Positions 19,701 through 29,283 are shown, numbered from the stretch's first letter. The stretch is DNA of 64,000 nucleotides from Symsagittifera roscoffensis (GCF_963678635.1 NC_087071.1:32106141-32170140); one strand, 5' to 3'. Notes: generated from the sequence alone by a model not told the origin. Program-made: numbers and translations.

Positions 19701-19945
19701 TCCATTCCTGAGTTTCGGGAATCATCATCCGTCGAAGGTGTTGTGCTGGAGACTGCACGCTCCTCCAGATCATGTCTGTATTTCCTTCGCATCCATCTGA
19801 ACTCCCCGGACAAAACCTTGATCTCTAGGTCCTGTTTCTCAACAGGAATTTTCTCGTCTATCTCGGACTCCCCGGACGAATTCACTTGTCCCGGGTGTTG
19901 ATCTTGTGATCGCTGGTTTTTCTCCTTATCCTTCTCCCCGGACAA
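16703..19945 (-). CDS. Integrase with C-terminal macrodomain-like domain (Element 1)
   Basis: 1080 codons open from a TTG at 19945, in the same frame as the upstream RT ORF, so probably made as part of a polyprotein. Residues 1-250 are acidic and low-complexity. The zinc-binding region has His297, His302, Cys332 and Cys335. The catalytic core has Asp363 (QIDH), Asp422 (SDNG) and Glu458 (LVERQ), with exactly 35 residues between the last two (DD35E). A GPF-type module follows at about 578-630 (KKWRGPFMITEV). Then comes a 250-residue acidic linker. Residues about 930-1075 resemble the OARD1/TARG1-Poa1 class of macrodomains: the helix after the first loop (LAADYKREY), the YLCFLVTR strand, a PENLVLSL helix, the LSLPVYD strand, and a terminal IQVYL strand. 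The glycine-rich ADP-ribose loops of active members are altered here (SFRTALA; VYDPNRGRL), so hydrolase activity is doubtful. Confidence 0.85.
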   Translation of the reverse strand: MSGEKDKEKNQRSQDQHPGQVNSSGESEIDEKIPVEKQDLEIKVLSGEFRWMRRKYRHDLEERAVSSTTPSTDDDSRNSGMDTYSDRNWTSGSELSELAIHTLLVETRARDLDREVYQDPDSDRYLIPSESVFDNAADDLETIAVSKRSISLLPQKEAVRTDHQPFQQETQPLAKIWCVKMEEDTHKPNELNSQIRVMKTYLKARYRLSDLLRAQRNDRMTSNLKRWIENGAPDKGDLEEDSYRILRQYFMQKEGRLNLNKDGIVACKRREEDRVLYKYNAIVLPQLYQTELLFRSHDQMGHQGIDKVYQRILKRFEWPGMKKPCEKWVTACLSCQQVKDPRKLRFPLQSIESSEFNEVVQIDHQKICMTDSGYNQVLVMIDHFTKYAEAVPCITASAEETCDHLINTWIARHGCPMRFQSDNGTAFVGELTKELMRRSQVAQAHSTTYHPQTNGLVERQNRTLVSMLRVYCSRYMTDWDRYLPQVMGAYNSTQHSTTGVSPHMMLTGHEKSLPLTFFYPVYEGKKTSPQVYVRDVIRRQQELNDLCRRNTQQAQARQRKRFDKKAAGAKAYSVGDYVWVFQNVIPPKGTKKLLKKWRGPFMITEVHQEGRFYRLSTGRAAHYENIKPHNPSTEDWCIPADMEEGDYLMMDPACEVNEKGTREKNDGNEVVEEGTDTPLDLDPNEQIEADDETLPYAEEDWQDPEQTEVPKNFEPDLPFTMQTRQKDGTRPRKKYNPYGDDFVVDRIDLKKIVEEVVGLEEITVSQDIDIVDDHNDEWVDDWSKPEVEFDDEQQQSNEQDLTNLRVLEWLNDMTSDPKKTSVTIQDVDRESAKYIKTERDDPSWAAQEGQLLIPASNLDLISGMRSTGTPMDIFVRGVGVGLTHTENLIIKKLRIARETGELEAETGEEPKKPDIGRVVESYFNLPNEYSSNIVLTDSDFILTNRTCAIAITADMSFRTALAADYKREYKNVEFLWKQRPGIGGIAALPPAVSQIPGKYLCFLVTRATEKQHVDPENLVLSLTRLWDFLVEMDVKELSLPVYDPNRGRLHPRELYALVHVIFSDTNIQVYLHKKYYLSIG

Positions 19946-19946
19946 A
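19913..19946 (-). other. Candidate central polypurine tract
   Basis: The minus strand reads GTCCGGGGAG followed by AAGGATAAGGAGAAAAA, a long uninterrupted purine run. It shares its 10-base core with the tract beside the 3' LTR. Other copies of the core lie at 19869, 19802 and 17315; the last is also followed by purines. A second plus-strand initiation site near the integrase region is known for some retroviruses and LTR elements. Confidence 0.4.
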
Positions 19947-20137
19947 TAGTCTTGCAGCCGATTTTTTTCTACAACTTCACCCTCTTTATCCCGGTCTACA
20001 AAGGTGACAGTTTTCTTTTGCTTGCCGCTCTCCTATCCTTTCTGTCCGTAATAAGTACTGGTTAAAATCTCCTGGGGTATTGAGGATACTAGTTGCTGAA
20101 CTATTGTCCTACAATCCCTTTCGTTCTCTTCGTGCTG
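19946..20137 (-). other. Junction between RNase H ORF and integrase ORF with two stops
   Basis: The RT ORF and the integrase ORF are in the same reading frame. Only two stops separate them, TGA at 20138-20140 and TAG at 20033-20035. The 64 codons in between are otherwise open and charged, like a normal linker. Either the copy carries two nonsense mutations in a former single gag-pol ORF, or one or both stops are read through. Confidence 0.7.
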
Positions 20138-23100
20138 TCATCTGGACGGCATGATCTTCACCTTCTCACTGACTGTTAGCGATGCCATTGCTGCTGTCCA
20201 CTCGGGGTCATCTCTGGTCACTTCTCTTTCTAACAATCCACCCAGCATCCGCATTACTTGTGGTGTGACTTGCACCGTTTTATCCAATAATGAGAGGCTA
20301 TTTATATTCATGCGAGAGAGTTCTTGCTGGACCAGGTTCGAGCGCAGCAACAAATCCAAGGGGACCGGGTCCTCCTTGGACAAGATCTTTAACTCGGCTG
20401 CTTTCTCTACAGGTAGCTCAGGGTGCCCTGGAATTGGATGTCCTGATTTATCCAACCATCTCGTTAAGGGAAGCGCTTCATAAGTTTCTTTGTCCAGAAA
20501 CGAGAATCCCTCCTTTATTTCCGCCTGATTGGCCTGCTTCTGCTCCAATCTTTCATAGAACTCAGTTTTCTTGCTGAGGCTGTCAGCATTCTGGTGTTTA
20601 TCACGCATCCTATGTTCGATTATCATGTGGTAGCCATCCAGTCTTACTATCCATCTACCAATATAACTCTGATCCATCGAGTAGGTCTTCAACCAGGATA
20701 ACGCTCTGTTGTCCACGCGTAACTTGAAGGGAGCGCTCCCCAAGTATGCACGGTACTTCTCCACGAAGGTGACTACTGCAAACATTTCTGCTTTTGGTGC
20801 GCCATATTTCATCTCTGTGTCACTCAAGACTTTGCTGCCGTATGCAATGGGACGGAGAACTGTTCTTCCGTTCCATTCTTGCTCTTGATGCAATATTCCT
20901 GAGATGGCCACCACCGATGCGTCTGTGTCAAGAACATACATGCCCTTTTCTGTAGGCATGCCCAGCACTGGCGCTTCGCACAGTTCCCGCTTTATGTTCT
21001 CGAAAGCAACTTGTGCCTCATCGTTCCATTCGAACTTCTTCCCTTTGTTGCGCATCAGCTTCTGCATCGGATACACCTTGTCCGCATATCCTTTAATGAA
21101 TTCACGGTAGTAATTGGCAAACCCCAGGAAGCTCATTAGCTGTGTGTCCGTCCTCGGAACCTTCCATGTCAGCACAGCCTCTACTGCTTCTGGATCTGGC
21201 CTCACACCATGCCTGTCCACCATTCTTCCCAGGTATTTGATCGAATCCCTAAGGATTTCACATTTCGATGGTTTGCATTTCAAGCCTGCTCTTTTCATAC
21301 ATCTGAAGACCTCATCGAGCCGATCAATGTGATCCTCCAGGGTCGGTGTCGCAATGACTACATCATCCACGTAGCACATCAAGAGATTCCCGTACTTTTT
21401 GGTCACTCCTGTCAAAGCCTGAGCCATCAGCCTTTGAAAAGTTGCTGTTGCATTGCACAAGCCGAAGCCCAAGGGCATCCTCTTCCACTGGTACAACCCC
21501 AATTCGCACGCGAAACCGGTTTTTTCCCTATCCTTTTTCCGCAAAGGAACCTGCCAGAAGGCAGAGCCTAAGTCCAATGTGGTGAAGAACTTGGCATCAC
21601 CAAGTTTAGATAGGCTCTCGTCTATTCGCGGTATCGGGTACGCATCTTGAATCGTTACCGCGTTCAAGTAACGAAAGTCGCAACAAAATCTAAGCTGCCC
21701 CCCTTTCTTTTTCGCCATGACTACCCCGCAAGCCCACGGCGATTTCGAGGGTTCTATCATGTCGTATTCAAGCAACATTTCTATTTCCGCTCGGCACGCT
21801 TCCGATTTATGTGGCGTCATTCGCCTTGCGCCTTCCCTATGGGGAACGGCGCCCTCTTCTAGTTCGATTTCGTGTTCGACGAAATTACAGCAACCGATGT
21901 CCGCCTTATGTTTTGAAAATACTTCGGCGTTCCGATTTAGGAGGTCCCGCAATTTTTCGAAATCTCCCTCACCTATTTTTCCTTTTAAATGTTCTATCTC
22001 TGGCAAAACCGGTTTGTCAGAATCTAGTTCATATGACGAGGGGCGTTCCGGAAAATTCGAGCAGCTTGATAAGCCGTCGTCCGTTTCGGACTTCATTGAA
22101 AACAATTTATGAATAGATTTTAATTCATTAATTCTCTTTAAGATTTTATCTTTATTTGCATGATAAGAACAGTCTTTCACACTATATTTCTTCAAGTTTT
22201 CTGTCTCCTCATAGTCGGTCCTCATCGGCAAGGCGTAGCCAAGCTTCTTTCCACGCTGGATTGAAACCGTGGTGTCCAGTGTGTTCAACAACACACTGAC
22301 ACACAGTCCGTTTCGCGTTACCGAGAAGCTCCGGCCTAAAATCACCAAACTCTGACTATTTGGATTCGGTACTAAGCAAACCTGTTTACTATCACTCAAC
22401 GAATTTAGATTTCTCATTCTAAAAATTGCTACTACAGCTTGTCCTGGTTGTAATTTTACTTTTCTATCCAAAAAAACTGGTACTTTATTTTCGTCTGTTA
22501 TTATCCTATTAATTGGTCTCTTAACATACTTTCGGTCCGGGTTTCTAATCCGTATCAGACCGTTGTTCAAATCAATCATCACGTCAAAATTCCTGACAAA
22601 ATCTCTGCCCAAGATGAATTGGTCCTCATCGTCCAGATTCTCTACCACCAGGAAGCTCATCCAAAGATCCCGTCCTCCCATGTGGAGGACCGTTATTGGT
22701 GTTCTTCCGGCTACGTAGATAGCTCCTCGATTGGCTGCAGCCAGTCGGAGATTCGTTGGAATCAGATCTTCCCGCGTGAAGCCCATTCTTTCCCAAGTTT
22801 TTATCGGCATCCCACTCACTACCGCTCCTGTGTCCAGAAGCCCTGTGACTCCGATTTTTGTTCCGTTGGTGTCGAGCAGGTGTGCTGTCACATCTGCTTC
22901 ATATCCAATGTGTACCGCGTCTTGTTCCATCATGGCGTCATGGCCTATCCTGCGGACTTTGAGTTCCTCTTCTCCCAAATAGATCTGCCCTATTTGGTCA
23001 TCATCTGTTGTTACATAAGTCCTGGTGTAGATGCTGATCCCATCCACGTTCAGCATCACTTGATACGGCCCATAGACTTCTAGGTAGCGTCCATGAAGTT

Positions 23101-24958
23101 TCTTCATGCAAGGGCCACCCGTCGTTAGTAGTGCCCTCACAGCCCTCGACTCGGTGCGTGGCTCCATCTGCCTCAGATAGTCTGCATATGTGTCCAAATG
23201 CATCAAAGTGAACTCAGACGGTTCACTCAGATTTCTGATTACCTGATGCCCTGCCACCGAGATTATCGACTGTATTTTACTTCCTTGCGGTGCCATACCG
23301 AACCTCTGACCAGAGATAACATTAAGTTTCATGCTCAAGCTGCTTGGTGCTTTTGCCTCTTCAACTTCCGTTGCTTCGAAGGCGTTCAGTTGCTCCTGTA
23401 ATTTTTCATTCTCCAGCTCGAGTTTCACCTTTTGTTCAATCTCTTTCGTCACTAGTTCCTGCTGTACTCTATTTATAGCATCCCTCGCAGCTGCCCTATA
23501 ATCGATTTTGAAGTCATCGGCCGCAGTTGCTGGTTCCGGTTCACGTGCTTCCTCTGTTACCGCTTGCATCTTCTTTGCCACCAGCTCTTGAGGTTTATCC
23601 TTTCTGCGTGCCTCCGCTTCACTCAAAAGTCGAGCCTTGCTGGATTTCACTCCTGACAAAGCTTCTTCATGTCTTGGATGCTTGATGTCTGCCACTGCAT
23701 CCCAGAATTGCGGACAATCTGATATAAAATGACCTTCCAAGTTGCAAAAGAAGCACCTCGGGCCGAACTTCGCAATTACTCCTCTCATGAAATCCTCATG
23801 GTCCAACTCTGCTTCATCTTCGTCCTCGAGGCTAAAGCCTATTGCTTTCATGCCTTGTTTGTAAGTTGGGCATGCTGACACATGATGGTCTGTTGAACTG
23901 CAATTAGCACACGAACGTCTCTTGTCCATATCATCCCTCGGTTTGTACCAATTGTTCCCTTGGTTTGCTGGTCCGTTGTTAAAATTTCCATAATTGTTCT
24001 TGTAATATCCAGATCTCGAAGGAGGTTTCAACAAAAGATACTCTTTTGATTTGAGCCTCAACTCCTCCGGTGTTGGCGCATTAGTTGATAGTGGTGTGTA
24101 ATGCGTTGCTAGCATCGTACGAAGTTCATCATTTTTCACACCATCGATGAATTTTGAGGCTACGGCCAGGTTCATCCTTCGGTTTGACTCATCCGGTTGG
24201 CTGCGTCTTCTCAGCATTTCCAAATCATCGAGAAACTTGTCTATTGTTTCATCTTCTCGTTGCCTCCGTTTCTCGAAGCGCATCATCGCCTGGTGCCCCT
24301 GCACCCCTGATCCGAAACGGTTTAACAAGATTTCGAAGATTTTCTCAGCAGTGTCACGTTGATACTGTTTCTTGGCCATGACACAGTTCAGGGCTGTCCC
24401 TTCTAAGTTGCTGGTGAGCGCGCTGCATTCCTGTCTCTCCGACAAGTCCTCTTCCTCGAAATGCAGCTTCATTACCTCTATCCAGGTATCAATACAGCCA
24501 TCAGATTCGTCTTCGTAGCATCTTGGTTTCTTAAAGACTCTTCTGGACTTCTCACTGCGTTCATTGGTTCTTGATAACCTCGTCAGGAATGTCTCTAAAG
24601 ACCTGTTCAGGGGTTCAAATGCTGTGGCCATTGCCGTAGCATCCCTTGAGTGTCCCGCTTGAGTGTCCTCACACCTTATCGAAGGCTCTGTGTGCGGTGC
24701 ATCCCTGCAATCCGAATCACCATGAGCGTTTCCCGCTTGGCCCATATGACTCCTCCTCGGGCTTGTATGCCCCATGTTGCCAGAATCGCTTTTCCCAGTC
24801 GCATGTGTGCTTTGCGTTGGTCGTTCGTTCGAGGTTTGTCTGTTCCCCGTTGAACTTGCTCTACTGTTCGGGCCCCATGCTGTATTACCCCTTGTGGCAT
24901 AGCCTGATGAACTGCCCCTGCCTCTAGTGGATCCTCGTCTTCCTCCTTTGATGTTCAT
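20138..24958 (-). CDS. Gag(CA-NC)-protease-reverse transcriptase-RNase H ORF (Element 1), 1606 aa
   Basis: An RG/Ser-rich start is followed by a capsid-like retrotransposon gag domain at about residues 150-300. Two CCHC zinc knuckles follow, each C-x2-C-x4-H-x4-C, at about 350-363 and 402-415. A coiled coil lies at about 495-535. The aspartic protease has LLDTGA at about 707-712 and FILGRD near 781-786. RT occupies about 1040-1260, with the LDLGSAFWQVPL motif (1128-1139) and YVDD (1196-1199). RNase H is at about 1335-1465 with VLDTDAS, AEMFA, RVDN and HQNADSLS. The order is that of Ty3/gypsy. The whole 4.8-kb frame is open. The ATG at 24958 lies within the end of the upstream gag ORF (35-base overlap). 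In Element 2 the same region is in frame with N-terminal gag, so this ATG may not be the natural start. Confidence 0.92.
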   Translation of the reverse strand: MNIKGGRRGSTRGRGSSSGYATRGNTAWGPNSRASSTGNRQTSNERPTQSTHATGKSDSGNMGHTSPRRSHMGQAGNAHGDSDCRDAPHTEPSIRCEDTQAGHSRDATAMATAFEPLNRSLETFLTRLSRTNERSEKSRRVFKKPRCYEDESDGCIDTWIEVMKLHFEEEDLSERQECSALTSNLEGTALNCVMAKKQYQRDTAEKIFEILLNRFGSGVQGHQAMMRFEKRRQREDETIDKFLDDLEMLRRRSQPDESNRRMNLAVASKFIDGVKNDELRTMLATHYTPLSTNAPTPEELRLKSKEYLLLKPPSRSGYYKNNYGNFNNGPANQGNNWYKPRDDMDKRRSCANCSSTDHHVSACPTYKQGMKAIGFSLEDEDEAELDHEDFMRGVIAKFGPRCFFCNLEGHFISDCPQFWDAVADIKHPRHEEALSGVKSSKARLLSEAEARRKDKPQELVAKKMQAVTEEAREPEPATAADDFKIDYRAAARDAINRVQQELVTKEIEQKVKLELENEKLQEQLNAFEATEVEEAKAPSSLSMKLNVISGQRFGMAPQGSKIQSIISVAGHQVIRNLSEPSEFTLMHLDTYADYLRQMEPRTESRAVRALLTTGGPCMKKLHGRYLEVYGPYQVMLNVDGISIYTRTYVTTDDDQIGQIYLGEEELKVRRIGHDAMMEQDAVHIGYEADVTAHLLDTNGTKIGVTGLLDTGAVVSGMPIKTWERMGFTREDLIPTNLRLAAANRGAIYVAGRTPITVLHMGGRDLWMSFLVVENLDDEDQFILGRDFVRNFDVMIDLNNGLIRIRNPDRKYVKRPINRIITDENKVPVFLDRKVKLQPGQAVVAIFRMRNLNSLSDSKQVCLVPNPNSQSLVILGRSFSVTRNGLCVSVLLNTLDTTVSIQRGKKLGYALPMRTDYEETENLKKYSVKDCSYHANKDKILKRINELKSIHKLFSMKSETDDGLSSCSNFPERPSSYELDSDKPVLPEIEHLKGKIGEGDFEKLRDLLNRNAEVFSKHKADIGCCNFVEHEIELEEGAVPHREGARRMTPHKSEACRAEIEMLLEYDMIEPSKSPWACGVVMAKKKGGQLRFCCDFRYLNAVTIQDAYPIPRIDESLSKLGDAKFFTTLDLGSAFWQVPLRKKDREKTGFACELGLYQWKRMPLGFGLCNATATFQRLMAQALTGVTKKYGNLLMCYVDDVVIATPTLEDHIDRLDEVFRCMKRAGLKCKPSKCEILRDSIKYLGRMVDRHGVRPDPEAVEAVLTWKVPRTDTQLMSFLGFANYYREFIKGYADKVYPMQKLMRNKGKKFEWNDEAQVAFENIKRELCEAPVLGMPTEKGMYVLDTDASVVAISGILHQEQEWNGRTVLRPIAYGSKVLSDTEMKYGAPKAEMFAVVTFVEKYRAYLGSAPFKLRVDNRALSWLKTYSMDQSYIGRWIVRLDGYHMIIEHRMRDKHQNADSLSKKTEFYERLEQKQANQAEIKEGFSFLDKETYEALPLTRWLDKSGHPIPGHPELPVEKAAELKILSKEDPVPLDLLLRSNLVQQELSRMNINSLSLLDKTVQVTPQVMRMLGGLLEREVTRDDPEWTAAMASLTVSEKVKIMPSR

Positions 24959-26312
24959 TGAAGTTCACCCTCGGTTCCCTGCTGGGACCTCCCGAGTTCG
25001 GCTCTCCTTCTTTTGGTCCACTCTTGCTGCTTAGTAGCCCGTCCAACCTATCCATGATAGCCTGAGTTCGCCTCTCCATCATCGCGTCTATCTTTGTGTC
25101 AAGAGACCCAAGAGACTGCTCTTGCTGAATTCTTAATTTCTCCATGTCGGCTCTTAAGCGTAACTCCCTCTGTTCCGCCTCTCTTGTCATTCGCGACAAG
25201 TTCCTCATCATATGTTCGTCCGTTCTTTCTTTCAAGCGTTTTTCGCTTCTGCCAACTTCTTGTCTGTTGCGGTTTATTTCTTCCCGCAGACTTTCTCTTT
25301 CAATGTGAACTGCTCTTTCTAGTTCACTCATCCGTATCGACATCTGTTCATTTTGTTCTCCTAAACTGCCCACTATGTTGTTTAAGGCTTCCTCTAGTGC
25401 TGCCCCGTTATCCACGAGTGGCGTCACTAGTGGCGGTGTAACCCTGTCGGTCCCAGGTAACTTCGTGCTTGTCGAGGTCCGGGCCTTGACTCTCTGCTTC
25501 AATGTCTTTTCATTATTTATTTCAGGATCCATTAACGCATTGCCGAGCCCTCTGGATCTACTCTCTTCAGGTTGTGGCTCTGAACTTGTCCTAATCGCGA
25601 AGTCCTTTGACTGGCCCGGTGTGTTTGCCTCCTTGCTTATCGTTGTCACTACACCAATTTTGTCCATGGTTCCAGTCTCTCTTCCGACGTGTGCCTCACT
25701 CTCCTGGATCGAACTATTGAGGCTGACTTGAGATCCAAAGTCCCCTTGCTCTTCTTCATCTTCCCCATCCTCCTGGGACTCACCGTCGTTTCCTGCTCCT
25801 CCTCCCATGCTGAATGGAAAGAAGTTTCCTAAGGTGTTCTTCATTCTTTCTGAGAACGATGACGACGTTGTTTGCTTCCCAGTTCCGCTTGCCATCATAG
25901 TGTTGTCTGTCGGAGATCTTCTAGTTGTCGCTACTTCAGTTGAGATGTCGGACAGTTCCGACATCTCTTCCCGATCCAATGTCCCGGTGGAAGTGGCAAA
26001 ATCGTGGCCTTGTTCTACCGGAGTAGATTCACTCGCCAGCCTTCTGCCTCTCCCTTCCAGTCCATTTACTCCCTGGTTGTCGTTCATGGTATGGTCCGTA
26101 TTGACCTCCACTTCTAATAGTTCTCTTCGCTCTTCTGAGGTCTTCTGACTTCTCGTTTCAACCATTATGCCTGAAACCGTCCCCCTTTTGTCAGACCGGG
26201 ATCGCTTGATCCAATCCACAAAAGGATCGGTCATCGTTTTTCTTTGCTTTTCAGGTATGAATTTCCTAGAGCTATTACCTCGTTTTGGTATCCTTGACTT
26301 GTCTAAACTCAT
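24924..26312 (-). CDS. Gag N-terminal ORF (Element 1), 462 aa
   Basis: The ATG at 26312 (MSLDKSRIPKRG) is the first after the leader and is shared with Element 2. A basic N-terminus is followed by a polar, probably disordered region (about 45-300). A long charged coiled coil with many Glu/Arg pairs spans about 305-430. The ORF ends KTRIH and stops at 24924, because this copy has two bases fewer than Element 2 at about 24932. No zinc knuckle or capsid domain is in this part; those lie in the overlapping next ORF. Role by position: N-terminal (matrix-like) part of Gag. Confidence 0.85.
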   Translation of the reverse strand: MSLDKSRIPKRGNSSRKFIPEKQRKTMTDPFVDWIKRSRSDKRGTVSGIMVETRSQKTSEERRELLEVEVNTDHTMNDNQGVNGLEGRGRRLASESTPVEQGHDFATSTGTLDREEMSELSDISTEVATTRRSPTDNTMMASGTGKQTTSSSFSERMKNTLGNFFPFSMGGGAGNDGESQEDGEDEEEQGDFGSQVSLNSSIQESEAHVGRETGTMDKIGVVTTISKEANTPGQSKDFAIRTSSEPQPEESRSRGLGNALMDPEINNEKTLKQRVKARTSTSTKLPGTDRVTPPLVTPLVDNGAALEEALNNIVGSLGEQNEQMSIRMSELERAVHIERESLREEINRNRQEVGRSEKRLKERTDEHMMRNLSRMTREAEQRELRLRADMEKLRIQQEQSLGSLDTKIDAMMERRTQAIMDRLDGLLSSKSGPKEGEPNSGGPSREPRVNFNEHQRRKTRIH

Positions 26313-27086
26313 TCTCTATTTGTCACTTTCCTATGCCTACTCTTGACTCAATTGCTAGAGACCTTATAGTTTTATTAACTATAATAATGACACAACACAA
26401 TAAATTTCACCATATTCTATTAAATAGTGACCACGAATCCCTATATGTTGTCAGAGTACAGTTTGTATAAAATTTATTCACACTAACCGATTATCGGTCC
26501 AAAGATCTGGAAACCAGCACAATATGATGTTATCAGTCAATTTAAAAGATAGTGTATTCACTACCCAATCAAGCACAGTTTACGTTGATTTAAAATCAAA
26601 AACAAAAATGTATATTGACACAATATGAATATATATATAAAAAAACGTATGTGTCTTGTACTCTTACTCGGTCCCAGTACAATAGTCGAACCTGTCTTTT
26701 AAAGAAAAAGCTTTCCCTGCTTGGTGCTGCACCAAACAGACAAAACTTTGAAGGCAGTAATTTTCTCAAGTGGGCGTCTATTGCACCCACCGAGTACTGT
26801 TTTACCTATCTGCCTTCGGACTGCCCGAGCTAGACTTACTAAAATCCTCAGGGCAGTCACTTTTCCCAAAAACGTATTATGTTTCAATCCACACCAATGA
26901 GTCACGCTCTTTTTAATTTAGACTTAGTGTCGCGAATATCCGAGTTCGGACCTGTTTTGTATTAGTCTGGTTCTTTTTGAAAGGCAAGTTACCAGTGCAG
27001 TCACTGATACCTAGCCTGTGTATTAATAACCTAATACCTCTCGCTTTTTAGTCTTTCTTTCGTTTACCTAAGTCCTTAATAAAATA

Positions 27087-27421
27087 ATACCACTCCGGAT
27101 TGGCACAAATAGGACCCTTCCGGACTGTCAGAATATAGACCCCTCCGGATTGGGACCCCTCCGAGTTAGTTAATAGTAGACCCCTCCGGATTTGGACCCC
27201 TCCGAATTAGCAACTATAAGACCCCTCCGGATTCGGACCCCTCCGGTTTTGTGGAAAGTAGACCCCTCCGGATTCGGAGCCCTTAGCTCTGTCAAAGTAG
27301 CTTTTCGTAGTTTTCTTAATTTCAGCTTATACCCCTCCGGATACGTTCTGCGTTGCTTTTATGCTGTTTGAATTAACTGGGAAGGGTATAGGGTCCTTTC
27401 CTAGACCCCTCCGGATTGAAG
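27087..27421. repeat. Cluster of CCCTCCGGATT-type short repeats in the Element 1 leader
   Basis: About ten copies of a motif close to GACCCCTCCGGATT, with spacers like those at 3243-3592. One unit near 27238-27275 differs in content from Element 2, so the array has changed between copies. Further single copies occur at 27624, 27972 and 28449. Confidence 0.85.
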
Positions 27422-28466
27422 TTAAGGCACTTATTTGACAATTCACACTAACGGTGAAGGGTCTTATCACTTGCCTAATTTCGACTCTATTATGGTTGTC
27501 TTGTGCCTTCAGCCCTCCCCTTTTGTCTAGAACTGTCCTAAATTACTTAGTTCAATCGCTATCAACTTTTGGTAGGGGTATAAGGGTTTTTCAGAAAAAT
27601 TTATAAAACGTGAAGGGTGTACCCCTCCGGATTTGTGTAATTTGCTAAAAACAATCTCAAAAAATTTTCTCGCTCGCTTTTTCGAGTAATTCTCTTTCCT
27701 ACTAGTAAGCTCAGCTAATCTCTGATCTATTGGTACCAAGATCAACTCGATATGCTCTGTAGTTCCAAAGTTATTGACCAAAACGTCTTTTTTCCAAACT
27801 CAAAAATTTTCTCTCTTATAGGTTCCGCCTAACTTTTTCCGCAAATCTGGTCCTTTCGACCTAAAAATTATTGATCTGAGCTCAGAAGGCCTATACTCTT
27901 CTAGTTCAATGCAAAAGACCCGATCTAAAACGCTTTTGTAGAAAAAATTTGCGAAAAACTATGCTACCTGGACCCCTCCGGATTGATGAATCCACCAAAT
28001 CAAACACGTTATGTTCGATTTCTCTGCAACCCGGAAGGCTTTCGGGTAGCGGGTTTTAAAACTCGTAGATTCACTAGTGGACGTTGTCCGAACAACTATT
28101 TTTACTGTCCTAACTCAAAGACTTCAAAAAAATTTCTGATTTTATAGTGTTTCTTGCTATCAAAAAATGGGAAAATTTGGTTTTTGGTACCAAACTAGTT
28201 CCAACCACTTCCGAACTAAAGTTAACCGGTTCTACTTATTACAGTAGTGCAGTTACGATGTAACACACTAACTTAGCGCTTTTTTCCGTTTGAAAAAATA
28301 TCGATATCTCAAAAATCGCGACTTGTGGGGGGATCAAAATATCGCTATTTTGATCCTAAAAACCGGTCTGTTTTCGTTGTTTTTCACTGAAAAACGATAT
28401 AAGACTATTAATATAGGCTATATAGGTAATAATATTAGTAATACTATACCCCTCCGGGTTTGTTTA

Positions 28467-28498
28467 TTATCCGAATTAAGGTGCTTAACTCGGATATT
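28467..28498. repeat. Conserved hairpin in the Element 1 leader
   Basis: The same arms as in Element 2 (TATCCGAATTAAG / CTTAACTCGGATA around GTG), again followed by a short palindrome. The arms are unchanged between the copies although flanking bases differ. Confidence 0.65.
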
Positions 28499-29283
28499 CG
28501 CAGTTCGGTGAAGGGTCACTACAGTGCAGCACTGTCGAGCCCCCCACAGATTACTATCTTACTTTTTGTACCAAAAGGGATACAAAACTTGTTAACGATA
28601 CCCAACAGTCGATTGTTGTTGTCGTTGAGCCCCTCCTTGTTGCTCCTTGTACTGCTTGCCGGATCGGTCTTCACCCAGGACCCTTCCGAATTGAGCGCAA
28701 ATCAGCTGACCCTTCCGGATTGAGCGCAATTTATCATTAACGTGCTTAAATGCTCAAATAACCCTACAGTACAAGCCTCACAAACGGGCCACAAAAATGA
28801 TCGTAACGATCCTGACTGATATAAATGCCTGTAACAACAATATATCTATCAACAACAAAGGGGGGGGGGTTGAATCACATCTTGTCTGGGGGATGATTTC
28901 TACTGATTTTTTACTTTTTTACTGTTTTTGGTTTTTTCGGTTATTTTTTTTTTGATTTTTGTTTTTCTTGGGTACTATACTATTTTTTGTTTGGTTTTAC
29001 TTATATCTTTAAGTGTTTTTGGTCACCAACCACTCAGGGGACGAGGAGACGGCCGATCCCCCCACCCTTCCTGGTTCGTGAATTTTCGGTCTTAACTAGG
29101 TTAAAAAACTATTCACGGCAATCCGGAAGGCCTCCGCGTTCCGAACTACCCTTCCGCCCCGGCGGCTTAGGCCTATTAAGGACGTTAATGTGAGCATCCG
29201 CTCGGCGCGGAGTGCTCGTTAACGGTTCCGCCGGTCATGATGTTATAAAAGAATAACACCCAGGAGCGCCATAAAAACATACA

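Larger units (their letters stand above)
26313..29283 (-). other. 5' leader of Element 1 (about 3 kb, non-coding)
   Basis: It spans LTR end to gag ATG and is colinear with 2467-5438. It includes the CCCTCCGGATT repeat cluster, the hairpin at 28467-28498, a pyrimidine-rich block near 28880-29020 and a GC-rich hairpin (AGCATCCGC...GCGGAGTGCT) near 29192-29216. A candidate primer-binding site, minus strand TGGCGCTCCTGGGTG at about 29255-29269, starts 12-14 bases inside the LTR end and is almost unchanged in Element 2. I could not match it to a specific tRNA. Confidence 0.65.

Noticed and set aside
8508-25731. Many plus-strand ORFs of 60-190 codons across the element.
   Set aside because: They are mirror images of the long minus-strand ORFs, with Ser/Leu/Pro/Cys-rich composition and no domain.
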